A stretch of 12,435 nucleotides of DNA, from assembly GCA_044359885.1 (NCBI GenBank), contig JBIKLI010000110.1, forward strand, positions 1-12,435, in the 5' to 3' direction. Position 1 is the first letter of the stretch. Each line of letters opens with the position of its first letter. A model generated the notes under the pieces. The model was not told the DNA's origin, searched no databases, and saw only the letters and a program-made list of their open reading frames with translations. Below, piece after piece: positions 6,774 through 12,435 of the stretch. The DNA comes from CAIOSQ01 sp044359885. GTDB taxonomy: Bacteria > Pseudomonadota > Alphaproteobacteria > CACIAM-22H2. Both the position numbers and the translations under genes were made by a program.

Positions 6774-6789
6774 AGTTCGTATTCGAACA
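6774..6789. promoter_or_regulatory. GlpR-like operator, site C (next to DeoR stop)
   Basis: AGTTCGTATTCGAACA has a perfect GTTC-N6-GAAC core and five of six symmetric arm positions. On the minus strand it reads ATGTTCGAATACGAACT, very near the GlpR consensus. It ends two bases before the DeoR stop codon. Confidence 0.65.
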
Positions 6790-6790
6790 T

Positions 6791-7570
6791 TCATGAGGCC
6801 GGCCTCTCCTTGGCCAGCACCAGGCGGACGCCGGACTCCGCGATCGTCCTGGCCCAGCGCCCCTCGGGCAGCGCGTCGGTGAACAGGGCCGAGACCTGGG
6901 AAAGGCGCGCCACGCGGGCGAAGGCGTGGCGGCCGAACTTGCTGCTGTCGGCGACGACGAAACATTGGCGGCCGCACCCGATGATCGCCTGGGTGAGCGC
7001 CGCCTCGTCGGCGTGGAAATCGAGGATGGCGCCGCTGTCCTCGATCGCGACCACGCCGAGGATCGCGTAGTCGAGCCGGAACCGGGCGACGAAATCGGTC
7101 GCCGTCGCGCCGACGATCGCGAGATCGCGATGGCGCAGCATGCCGCCGGTCACGGTGATCTCGAAATCCTCCTTGTCGGCGAGCAGCCGCACGACGTTGA
7201 GATTGTTGGTGACCACGCGCAGGCCCGACTTCGTGCGCAAAGCCGTGGCGACGGCCTCGGCCGTCGTTCCGATGTCGATGAACAGCGACGACGCGTCGGG
7301 GATCTCCGCCGCGACGCTTGCGGCGATCGCGGCCTTGGCCTCGGTCATCGATCCGGCGCGCGCCGCGTAGGGCATGTTCGCGACGCTCGAGCGATAGGCC
7401 GCCCCGCCGTGGAAGCGCGCGAGGATGCCGCGCGCGCAGAGCAGATTGATGTCGCGGCGCAGCGTCTGGGGCGTGACGTCCAGCGCCGTGGCCAGATCGT
7501 CGATGGTGACATAGCCCTTCTCGCGGGCGAGGTCGGCGATGTGCTGCTGGCGCGGATGCAACGGGGTCAT
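6791..7570 (-). CDS. DeoR-family repressor, GlpR-like
   Basis: This 259-residue cytoplasmic repressor has an N-terminal helix-turn-helix (residues 5-57: PRQQHIADLAREKGYVTIDD, then TPQTLRRDINLLCARGILAR and the family-typical HGGA). The sugar-phosphate sensing DeoRC domain follows, with DIGTT at 99-103, TNN at 121-123, GG at 142-143 and VADSSKFGR at 206-214. The wording of both halves is closest to GlpR as I know it, which agrees with the GlpR-like operators beyond its 3' end. The effector is presumably a phosphorylated pathway intermediate, possibly the kinase product. ATG at 7570 gives the normal start; an in-frame ATG cluster at 7621-7613 with GAGG just upstream could add 15-17 residues. It is divergent from the Nudix gene, 123 bases apart. 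Confidence 0.92.
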   Translation of the reverse strand: MTPLHPRQQHIADLAREKGYVTIDDLATALDVTPQTLRRDINLLCARGILARFHGGAAYRSSVANMPYAARAGSMTEAKAAIAASVAAEIPDASSLFIDIGTTAEAVATALRTKSGLRVVTNNLNVVRLLADKEDFEITVTGGMLRHRDLAIVGATATDFVARFRLDYAILGVVAIEDSGAILDFHADEAALTQAIIGCGRQCFVVADSSKFGRHAFARVARLSQVSALFTDALPEGRWARTIAESGVRLVLAKERPAS

Positions 7571-7693
7571 GGAGCGGTGAACCGTCCTCGAGGTCTGGCG
7601 GATGGTTCCGGCCATCATCATCCTCGGCGACGGGGGACGCAAACCGCGCGCCGCCCCATTGCCTCGGACGGGCCAACGGGTCAGTGTCGCGGC
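7571..7693. other. Divergent gap between DeoR and Nudix genes
   Basis: This 123-base gap must hold start signals for both divergent genes. No convincing -10/-35 pair and no GTTC-N6-GAAC dyad is visible, so the repressor gene is probably not controlled by the same motif. It includes the alternative upstream ATGs for the DeoR gene at 7613-7621. Confidence 0.5.
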
Positions 7694-8557
7694 ATGTCGT
7701 TCCTCGATCGCATCGCCGAGTGCAACGCCCATGACCTGGGCGAGTTCACGCCGTTCACCGTCGCGCAGCGGCGGGTCGGATGGGTGCGCCATGGGCTGGC
7801 GGCGCGGCTCGCGGCGCACCATCCCGAGCTGCGCCTGGGGCCGCAGGCGCTGGCGCTCGACGACGGTCTCGCCGATCCGGCGGCGCGAAGCGCGGCGATG
7901 GACGGCGTGGTGCGGGCGATGGAGCGCGAGGGGCTGGTCACGGGCCGGCGCGACGAATTCTACCCGGTGGCGGCGCATGTCGGCGCGCCGGCGCTGCTGC
8001 AGATCGAACGCGCGGCGGTGCCGGCCTTCGGCATCGCCGCCTGCGGCGTCCACATGACCGGATTCGTGCGCAAGCCCGACGGGATCCATATCTGGGTCCC
8101 GCGGCGCGCGCGGACCAAGTCGACCTATCCCGGCATGCTCGACAACACGGTCGCCGGCGGCCAGCCGGTCGGGATCGGGATCTTCGAGAACCTGATCAAG
8201 GAATGCGCCGAGGAGGCGTCGATCCCCGAGGCGCTCGCGCGCCGCGCGCTGCCCGCCGGGTCGGTCTCGTATTGCATGGCGGCCGCCGATGGGCTCAAGC
8301 CCGACATCCAGTTCTGCTTCGACCTCGAATTGCCGGCGGATTTCGTGCCGCGCCCCGCGGATGGCGAGATGGAAAGATACGAACTCTGGCCGGCGGCGCG
8401 CGTCATGGCGACGGTGCGCGACACCCGCGACTTCAAGTTCAACTGCAATCTCGTGCTGATCGACTTCTTCCTGCGCCACGGGCTGATCGAGCCCGGCGAT
8501 CCCGGCCGCGCCGCCCTCGCCGCCGGGCTGCGCGCGCCGCATCCGGTGACGCCGTGA
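7694..8557 (+). CDS. DUF4743/Nudix hydrolase (Tnr3-like)
   Basis: This 287-residue cytoplasmic protein has an N-terminal DUF4743-type domain (residues 1-115, with FTVAQRRVGWVRHGLAARL) and a Nudix domain (116-260). The Nudix helix is GGQPVGIGIFENLIKECAEE at 155-174: Lys-Glu replaces Arg-Glu, Glu170/173/174 are kept as Mg ligands, and Ile162 stands where the classical box has its first Glu. Motifs such as VRKPDGIHIWVPRRARTKST and YPGMLDNTVAGG are typical of the group related to the Nudix domain of yeast Tnr3, which hydrolyses damaged thiamine diphosphates. That substrate is known for relatives only. ATG at 7694 has a weak Shine-Dalgarno but starts where the family does. Its stop overlaps the next gene's GTG (GTGA). 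Confidence 0.9.
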   Translation: MSFLDRIAECNAHDLGEFTPFTVAQRRVGWVRHGLAARLAAHHPELRLGPQALALDDGLADPAARSAAMDGVVRAMEREGLVTGRRDEFYPVAAHVGAPALLQIERAAVPAFGIAACGVHMTGFVRKPDGIHIWVPRRARTKSTYPGMLDNTVAGGQPVGIGIFENLIKECAEEASIPEALARRALPAGSVSYCMAAADGLKPDIQFCFDLELPADFVPRPADGEMERYELWPAARVMATVRDTRDFKFNCNLVLIDFFLRHGLIEPGDPGRAALAAGLRAPHPVTP

Positions 8558-9453
8558 GGCCGGCGCTCGCCCCACGGCCGCTGCGCCGCGCGCTCGCCGC
8601 GCTCGCCGCGCTCGCCGCGCTCGCCGCCGGCCCAGCGCCGGCCACCGAGCCGGTGGAACTGCGCATCCCCGCCCATCCGCTGGAGCGCGACGCCGGCGGT
8701 CCGGCGGAGCTCGACGCGGTGCTGCGGCGGGCGTCGGGGCCGGGCCCGCATCCGGCGGTCGTGCTGCTGCATGGCTGCGCGGGCTTGCGCGACGGCCGCG
8801 GCGCGATCCGGGCGCGCGACGCCGAATGGAGCCGGCTGCTGGTGGCGCAAGGGTTCACGACGCTCCATGTCGACAGCTTCGCGCCGCGCGGCGTGTCGGC
8901 GGTCTGCGGCGAGCGCAACCCCGAGGGTCGCCTCCGGATTTCGGCGGAGCGCGCGCGCGACGCCTATGCGGCCCTGCTCCATCTGCAGTCGCGACCCGAC
9001 ATCCGCGGCGATGCGGTGGCGCTGATGGGCTGGTCGAATGGCGGTGGCACCACGCTGTGGGCGCTGGCCCGCGGCAGCCGGGCGCGCCCGGCCGGGCTGG
9101 CGAAGGACTTCGTCGCGGGAGTCGCCTTCTATCCGGGCTGCGGCGCGCTGTCGAGGCTGCAGCAGCCGTGGCGGCCGGTGGCGCCGGTGCTGCTGCTGGT
9201 GGGCGAGGCGGACGACTGGACGCCGGCGGCGCCTTGCGTGGCGCTGGCCGCGCGCGCCGGCGAGGCGGTCGAACTGCATGTCTATCCCGGCGCGCATCAC
9301 GATTTCGACGCGCCCGACCAGCCGCTCGTCCGGCGCCGGGGCGTCGGGTCGACCGCCAGCGGCATGGCCACGATCGGCACCGATCCGGCAGCCCGTACCG
9401 ACGCGCTCGGCCGCGTTCCGCTGTTTCTCTCCCGGGCGGTGGGATCGCGATGA
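8554..9453 (+). CDS. Secreted alpha/beta hydrolase, dienelactone hydrolase family
   Basis: This is a 299-residue precursor. An N-terminal basic patch (RPALAPRPLRR) and an Ala/Leu core ending near GPAPATEP form a signal peptide, so export is expected. The hydrolase fold shows VVLLHGCAGLRD at 69-80 (oxyanion region), nucleophile Ser161 in GWSNGG, acid Asp220 or Asp221 in GEADDWTP, and His249 in YPGAHHDFD: a full triad. It belongs to the dienelactone hydrolase group, but the true ester substrate is unknown and the family is broad. The start is GTG at 8554 inside GTGA, overlapping the Nudix stop by four bases, so the two are co-translated. The start of the signal peptide is built on a 9-base tandem repeat. 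Confidence 0.88.
   Translation: MRPALAPRPLRRALAALAALAALAAGPAPATEPVELRIPAHPLERDAGGPAELDAVLRRASGPGPHPAVVLLHGCAGLRDGRGAIRARDAEWSRLLVAQGFTTLHVDSFAPRGVSAVCGERNPEGRLRISAERARDAYAALLHLQSRPDIRGDAVALMGWSNGGGTTLWALARGSRARPAGLAKDFVAGVAFYPGCGALSRLQQPWRPVAPVLLLVGEADDWTPAAPCVALAARAGEAVELHVYPGAHHDFDAPDQPLVRRRGVGSTASGMATIGTDPAARTDALGRVPLFLSRAVGSR
8590..8625. repeat. Four perfect tandem copies of GCGCTCGCC
   Basis: The 9-base unit, in frame, encodes Ala-Leu-Ala four times, forming most of the hydrophobic core (residues 13-24) of the hydrolase signal peptide. Gain or loss of a unit by slippage would keep frame and change core length. Confidence 0.9.
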
Positions 9454-9684
9454 TCGCCCGCCAGACGGCAGGTCGGTGGCGGTGGATCCAGCCGCGCCGG
9501 ACATGCGCGAACCTGCGTGCCACCGCAACAGGATGCCGATCGCACCGGAAGGTCCCGATCGCGCCGCGATCCTCGCCGGGCTGCGCGGCGTGCATCCGGC
9601 GGCGCCCCGTGGCGGAAGCTCCGCCCATCGCCCAGTCCAACTGCGCGAGCTGGCGCCGCGCCGACCCGAGGAGACAAGCCACGC
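9454..9684. other. 231-base gap between the hydrolase and RidA genes
   Basis: GC-rich with no clear promoter hexamers, terminator or RNA. A 66-codon open frame on the plus strand (9503-9703) overlaps the RidA start, but it has no recognisable ribosome-binding site or family. The GAGGAGA at 9668-9674 is the RidA ribosome-binding site. RidA could be read from an unseen promoter here or by read-through. Confidence 0.5.
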
Positions 9685-10077
9685 ATGGACCCGAGCTTCC
9701 TGATGATCGCAGGCGCGCCCCAGCCGGTGGCGCCGTTCAGCCATGCGGTGCGCGTCGGACCCTGGCTCTTCGTCACCGGCCAGATGCCGACCTGGCCGGA
9801 CGACGACCAGCGCCCGTTGCCCGAGGGCGTGGAGGCGCAGACGCGGCGCGTGATGGACAATCTCGCCATCGTCCTCGGCGGCGCGGGCTTCGCCATCGCC
9901 GACGTGGTCCAGGCGCGCGTCTACCTGACCGACTTCGCGCGCGACTATGCGGCGATGAACGCGGTCTATCAGGGCTATTTCCCGGTCGGCCGGTTGCCGG
10001 CGCGGACCTGCATCGGGGTCACGGGGCTGGCCCGCGGCGCGCTGGTCGAGATCGATCTGGTGGCCTGGCGCGGCTGA
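9685..10077 (+). CDS. RidA-family enamine/imine deaminase
   Basis: This 130-residue cytoplasmic protein is the normal RidA length. RidA trimers hydrolyse reactive enamines and imines, such as 2-aminoacrylate made by PLP enzymes, to ketoacids and ammonia. Seen here: FVTGQMP at 29-35 (family FxSGQxP), ARVYLTDF at 77-84, Arg107 in PARTCIGV (counterpart of the carboxylate-binding Arg105 of E. coli RidA) and Glu122 in LVEIDLVA (counterpart of Glu120). The Arg and Glu needed for imine hydrolysis are therefore kept. ATG at 9685 has GAGGAGA about ten bases upstream. It lies 118 bases before a glutamate-type dehydrogenase whose reaction passes through an imine, suggesting related roles. Confidence 0.93.
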   Translation: MDPSFLMIAGAPQPVAPFSHAVRVGPWLFVTGQMPTWPDDDQRPLPEGVEAQTRRVMDNLAIVLGGAGFAIADVVQARVYLTDFARDYAAMNAVYQGYFPVGRLPARTCIGVTGLARGALVEIDLVAWRG

Positions 10078-10195
10078 TCCGGCGTCCTGTCCCGCCGGCC
10101 GTTCCCGGCCGCGGCAATGTCGCGCATCCCCGCGCAGGGGAGCGGCTGGCAGACTGATCCTGCAGATCGCATCGCGGGACAGGACGGCGCCGATC
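10078..10195. other. Gap between RidA and dehydrogenase genes, with a small GC hairpin
   Basis: This 118-base gap contains CGGCCG-TTCC-CGGCCG at 10096-10111, able to form a six-pair hairpin but lacking a T-tract, so it is at most a weak pause or end signal. AGGA at 10181-10184 is the likely ribosome-binding element for the dehydrogenase. No convincing promoter hexamers were found. Confidence 0.4.
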
Positions 10196-11479
10196 ATGAG
10201 CGGACCGCATGAACTGGCCTCCTATCTCGACCCGTCCCGCGCCGGATCTTGGCGCGTCTATCTCGATCAGCTGGATCGCGCCGCGCCCCATCTCGGGCCG
10301 CTGGCGCGGGGGATCGAGGGGCTGAAGCGGCCGCAGCGGTCGCTGATCGTGGACGTGCCGATCCGCCGCGACGACGGCACGATCGCGCATGTCGAGGGCT
10401 ACCGGGTGCAGCACGACACCAGCCGCGGTCCGGGCAAGGGCGGGCTGCGGTTCCATCCGGACGTGACGCTGGCCGAGATGATGGCGCTGGCCGCCTGGAT
10501 GTCGGTGAAGACCGCCGCCGCCAACCTTCCCTTCGGCGGCGCCAAGGGCGGCGTCCGGGTCGATCCGGGGACGCTGTCGCCGGGCGAACGCGAGCGGATG
10601 ACGCGCCGCTACGCTGCCGAGATCGCGATGCTGATCGGGCCCGCGCGGGACATCCCCGCGCCCGACGTCAACACCGACGCGCAGACGATGGCTTGGATCA
10701 TGGACGCCTATTCGGCGCGGGCTGGGGCGACCGTGACGGGCGTCGTCACCGGCAAGCCGGTCGCCCTCGGCGGGACGCTGGGCCGGCGCGAGGCGACCGG
10801 ACGTGGCGTCGTCCTGGTGGCGCGCGCGGCGGCCGCGCGCATCGGGTTGTCGCTGGACGGCGCGGCCGTGGCGATCCAGGGCTTCGGCAATGTCGGCGCG
10901 GCCGCGGCGCGCATCTTCGCCGAAGCGGGCTGCCGCGTTGTCGCCGTCCAGGACCGCAGCGGCGCCGTCTTCCGCGACGCCGGCCTCGACATCCCCGCCC
11001 TGTGCGCCCATGCGGCCGCTCGTGGCGGAGTGCGGGACTTTGCCGGTGCGGAGGCGATCGCGCCGGCGCATTTCTGGTCGGTGCCCTGCGCGATCATGGT
11101 GCCGGCGGCGCTGGAAGGCCAGATCGGCGCCGCCGAGGCCGCGGCGATCCGTGCGCGCCTCGTCGTCGAGGGGGCCAACGGCCCGACGACGCCGGCGGCC
11201 GACGACGTGCTGGGCGCGCGCGGGGTGCTGGTCGTGCCCGACGTGATCGCCAATGCCGGCGGCGTCACTGTCAGCTATTTCGAGTGGGTCCAGGATTTCT
11301 CAAGCTTCTTCTGGACCGAGGAAGAGATCGGCGTCCGGCTGTCGCGCATCCTGCTCGAGGCCTTCGACACGGTCTGGCGCGTCGCGGCGGAAAGGCGGCT
11401 CTCGCTGCGGGTCGCGGCGTTCGTCGTCGCCTGCACCCGGCTGCTCGAGGCGCGGGAGTTGCGCGGGCTGCAGGGCTGA
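10196..11479 (+). CDS. gdhA: Glu/Leu/Phe/Val dehydrogenase, probably NAD-linked glutamate dehydrogenase
   Basis: This 427-residue cytoplasmic enzyme should oxidatively deaminate glutamate to 2-oxoglutarate and ammonia, or the reverse. Landmarks: VQHDTSRGPGKGGLRFHPDV at 71-90 with Lys81, Lys105 in MSVKTA, catalytic Lys117 in PFGGAKGGVR, Asp157 in IPAPDVNT, the Rossmann glycines in IQGFGNVG at 227-234, and EGANGPTTP and NAGGVTVSYFEWVQ near the end. Asp253 closes the second Rossmann strand (VVAVQDRSG), which favours NAD over NADP; this is inference. Length and motifs fit the 420-residue hexameric class (GdhA/RocG type). Other amino acids (Leu, Val) cannot be fully excluded. The sirtuin frame follows immediately and RidA precedes it. 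Confidence 0.93.
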   Translation: MSGPHELASYLDPSRAGSWRVYLDQLDRAAPHLGPLARGIEGLKRPQRSLIVDVPIRRDDGTIAHVEGYRVQHDTSRGPGKGGLRFHPDVTLAEMMALAAWMSVKTAAANLPFGGAKGGVRVDPGTLSPGERERMTRRYAAEIAMLIGPARDIPAPDVNTDAQTMAWIMDAYSARAGATVTGVVTGKPVALGGTLGRREATGRGVVLVARAAAARIGLSLDGAAVAIQGFGNVGAAAARIFAEAGCRVVAVQDRSGAVFRDAGLDIPALCAHAAARGGVRDFAGAEAIAPAHFWSVPCAIMVPAALEGQIGAAEAAAIRARLVVEGANGPTTPAADDVLGARGVLVVPDVIANAGGVTVSYFEWVQDFSSFFWTEEEIGVRLSRILLEAFDTVWRVAAERRLSLRVAAFVVACTRLLEARELRGLQG

Positions 11480-11492
11480 CGCGCGGCGCGTC

Positions 11493-12224
11493 CTGCGCTA
11501 TCCGTGGCGGCGCAGGCGCAGCCATCGAGCCCTTTTCGTCCTGACCGGGGCCGGCGTCAGCCGGGAGTCCGGCCTCGCGACGTTCCGCGACCCCGACGGG
11601 ATCTGGGCGCAGGTCCGGGTGGAGGACGTGGCGACCCCGGCGGCCTTCGCGCGCGACCCGGCGCGCGTCCATGCGTTCTACAATGCCCGCCGTGCCCAGC
11701 TTCGCGATCCGGCGATCGCGCCGAACGCCGCCCATCTCGCCCTCGCCGGACCCGACGCCGCCTGGCCGGGCCGGTTCCTGCGTGCGACCCAGAATGTCGA
11801 CGACCTCCATGGCCGCGCGGGTGCGCGCCGCCTTGTCCACATGCATGGCGAACTGCGCAAGGCGCGCTGCATGCGCTGCGGCGATGTCTGCGCCTGGGAC
11901 GGGGATCTGTCGGTCGTCACGAACTGTCCATCCTGCGGCGCCGCCGGCGGGATGCGGGCGAATGTCGTATGGTTCGGCGAAGTCCCGCTCGGCATGGACC
12001 GGATCGAGCAGGCGCTGGCGTCCTGCGATCTGTTCGTCGCCATCGGTACGCGCGCGCAGGTGCATCCCGCGGCGGGTTTCGTCGATCGCGTCGCGGGCCG
12101 GGCGCGCACGATCGAGCTCAATCTCCAGGACTCCGCCGCGAGCGCGCGCTTCGACGAGACGCATCGCGGTCCGGCCAGCGAGACGGTGCCGCGTCTGGTC
12201 GCGGCGCTGCTGCGCGAGGCCTGA
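11493..12224 (+). CDS. cobB: Class III sirtuin (NAD-dependent protein deacylase, CobB type)
   Basis: This NAD-dependent lysine deacylase of about 240 residues has the following motifs (numbering from CTG 11493): LTGAGVSRESGLATFRD at 17-33, AFYNARRAQL at 61-70 with Tyr63 and Arg66 (the acyl-carboxylate pair of desuccinylating CobB/SIRT5), TQNVDDLH at 99-106, catalytic His118 in HMHGEL, zinc cysteines 126, 129, 145 and 148, and ANVVWFGEVPLGMD. It follows E. coli CobB closely as I recall it. Two oddities: the NAD motif usually reading GTS is GTR (Arg187), and no ATG, GTG or TTG exists in this frame between the dehydrogenase stop and the conserved strand. The coordinates use the only near-cognate codon, CTG 11493; a GTG at 11504 is one base out of frame. 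The family is certain; the start is not. Confidence 0.85.
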   Translation: MRYPWRRRRSHRALFVLTGAGVSRESGLATFRDPDGIWAQVRVEDVATPAAFARDPARVHAFYNARRAQLRDPAIAPNAAHLALAGPDAAWPGRFLRATQNVDDLHGRAGARRLVHMHGELRKARCMRCGDVCAWDGDLSVVTNCPSCGAAGGMRANVVWFGEVPLGMDRIEQALASCDLFVAIGTRAQVHPAAGFVDRVAGRARTIELNLQDSAASARFDETHRGPASETVPRLVAALLREA

Positions 12225-12234
12225 TCCGCGTGGC

Positions 12235-12435
12235 TCAGTCCGGGCCGGCGAAGGCGTCGGACGCGTCGAGCAGGGCGGTGCGCATCGCGGGCTCGGCGGT
12301 CGAGTGGCTGCCGTCCTCGATGATCCGCAGCCGCGCTTCGGGCCAGGCCCGGGACAGCGCGATCGCGCCGTCGACCGGCGCGATCATGTCGTAGCGGCCA
12401 TGCAGGATCGCGCCCGGCACGCCGCGAAAGCGCGC
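12235..12435 (-). CDS. pip: Proline iminopeptidase (prolyl aminopeptidase), C-terminal part
   Basis: The last 66 residues are visible; the gene enters from the right edge. ILHGRYDMIAPVDGAIALSR followed by AWPEARLRIIEDGSHS matches the C-terminal catalytic section of Pip, an alpha/beta-hydrolase that removes N-terminal proline from peptides. The triad Asp (GRYD) and His (DGSHS) are both present. The nucleophile serine lies outside the window. The gene is convergent with the sirtuin, with only ten bases between stops and no visible terminator. Confidence 0.85.
   Translation of the reverse strand, partial: ARFRGVPGAILHGRYDMIAPVDGAIALSRAWPEARLRIIEDGSHSTAEPAMRTALLDASDAFAGPD

Noticed and set aside
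6671..6790. Extension of the aldolase by 40 residues to an ATG at 6790
   Set aside because: It would translate the operator and promoter region, and the added residues do not resemble any HpaI-type aldolase. ATG 6670 has a ribosome-binding site.
9503..9703. Possible 66-residue small protein overlapping the RidA start
   Set aside because: Open frames of this size are expected by chance at this GC content; no ribosome-binding site, no recognisable family, and it overlaps the RidA start codon.
10096..10111. CGGCCG-TTCC-CGGCCG as a Rho-independent terminator
   Set aside because: Only six pairs and no following T-tract; such GC palindromes are common in this sequence.
8125..10197. Minus-strand open frame of about 690 codons opposite the Nudix, hydrolase and RidA genes
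   Set aside because: Low-complexity Arg/Ala/Gly translation without motifs; three well-supported genes lie on the other strand.
1..12435. tRNA, rRNA, CRISPR, insertion sequence, integrase or phage genes
   Set aside because: I looked for conserved motifs, terminal inverted repeats and regularly spaced repeats on both strands and found none.

Overview
The window is very GC-rich, closely packed bacterial DNA. Its families (CobB-type class III sirtuin, proline iminopeptidase, GntR/FCD and GlpR-like DeoR regulators, CUT1-type sugar ABC importer) and strong G/C third-position bias suggest an alphaproteobacterium, perhaps of the Rhodospirillales. That placement is inferred from composition and family flavour; there is no rRNA, tRNA or other marker here. 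No insertion sequence, integrase, phage gene, CRISPR array or RNA gene was seen. It looks like ordinary chromosomal DNA carrying an accessory sugar locus.

Left half (1-7570), all on the minus strand, read right to left: a GlpR-like DeoR regulator; a 120-bp promoter region with three GlpR-like operators; an HpcH/HpaI-type class II aldolase; an FGGY sugar kinase; an AT-rich promoter with a GntR-type dyad; a GntR/FCD regulator; a secreted solute-binding protein; two ABC permeases; and a BNR/Asp-box beta-propeller protein cut by the left edge. Stop/start overlaps (TGATG, TTGA, TTGA, ATGA) tie most of these together. It reads as uptake and catabolism of a carbohydrate: import by the ABC system, possible trimming by the propeller protein, kinase phosphorylation, and retro-aldol cleavage to pyruvate (or a related oxoacid) plus an aldehyde. 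The substrate cannot be named from sequence, and no ABC ATPase gene lies in the window.

Right half (7694-12224), plus strand: a DUF4743/Nudix hydrolase coupled by a GTGA overlap to a secreted dienelactone-hydrolase-like protein; a RidA-family imine deaminase; a Glu/Leu-type dehydrogenase, probably NAD-linked glutamate dehydrogenase; and a class III sirtuin (CobB type) directly behind it. RidA, the dehydrogenase and the sirtuin form a plausible nitrogen/NAD module. At the right edge, convergent on the minus strand, is the C-terminus of a proline iminopeptidase.

Points most worth a second look: the three-site GlpR-like operator array around the aldolase promoter; the sirtuin's lack of an ordinary start codon in its frame and its Ser-to-Arg change in the NAD-binding GTS motif; two successive permeases that both start at TTG overlapping the previous stop; and the Asp-box protein without signal peptide at the end of the import operon.
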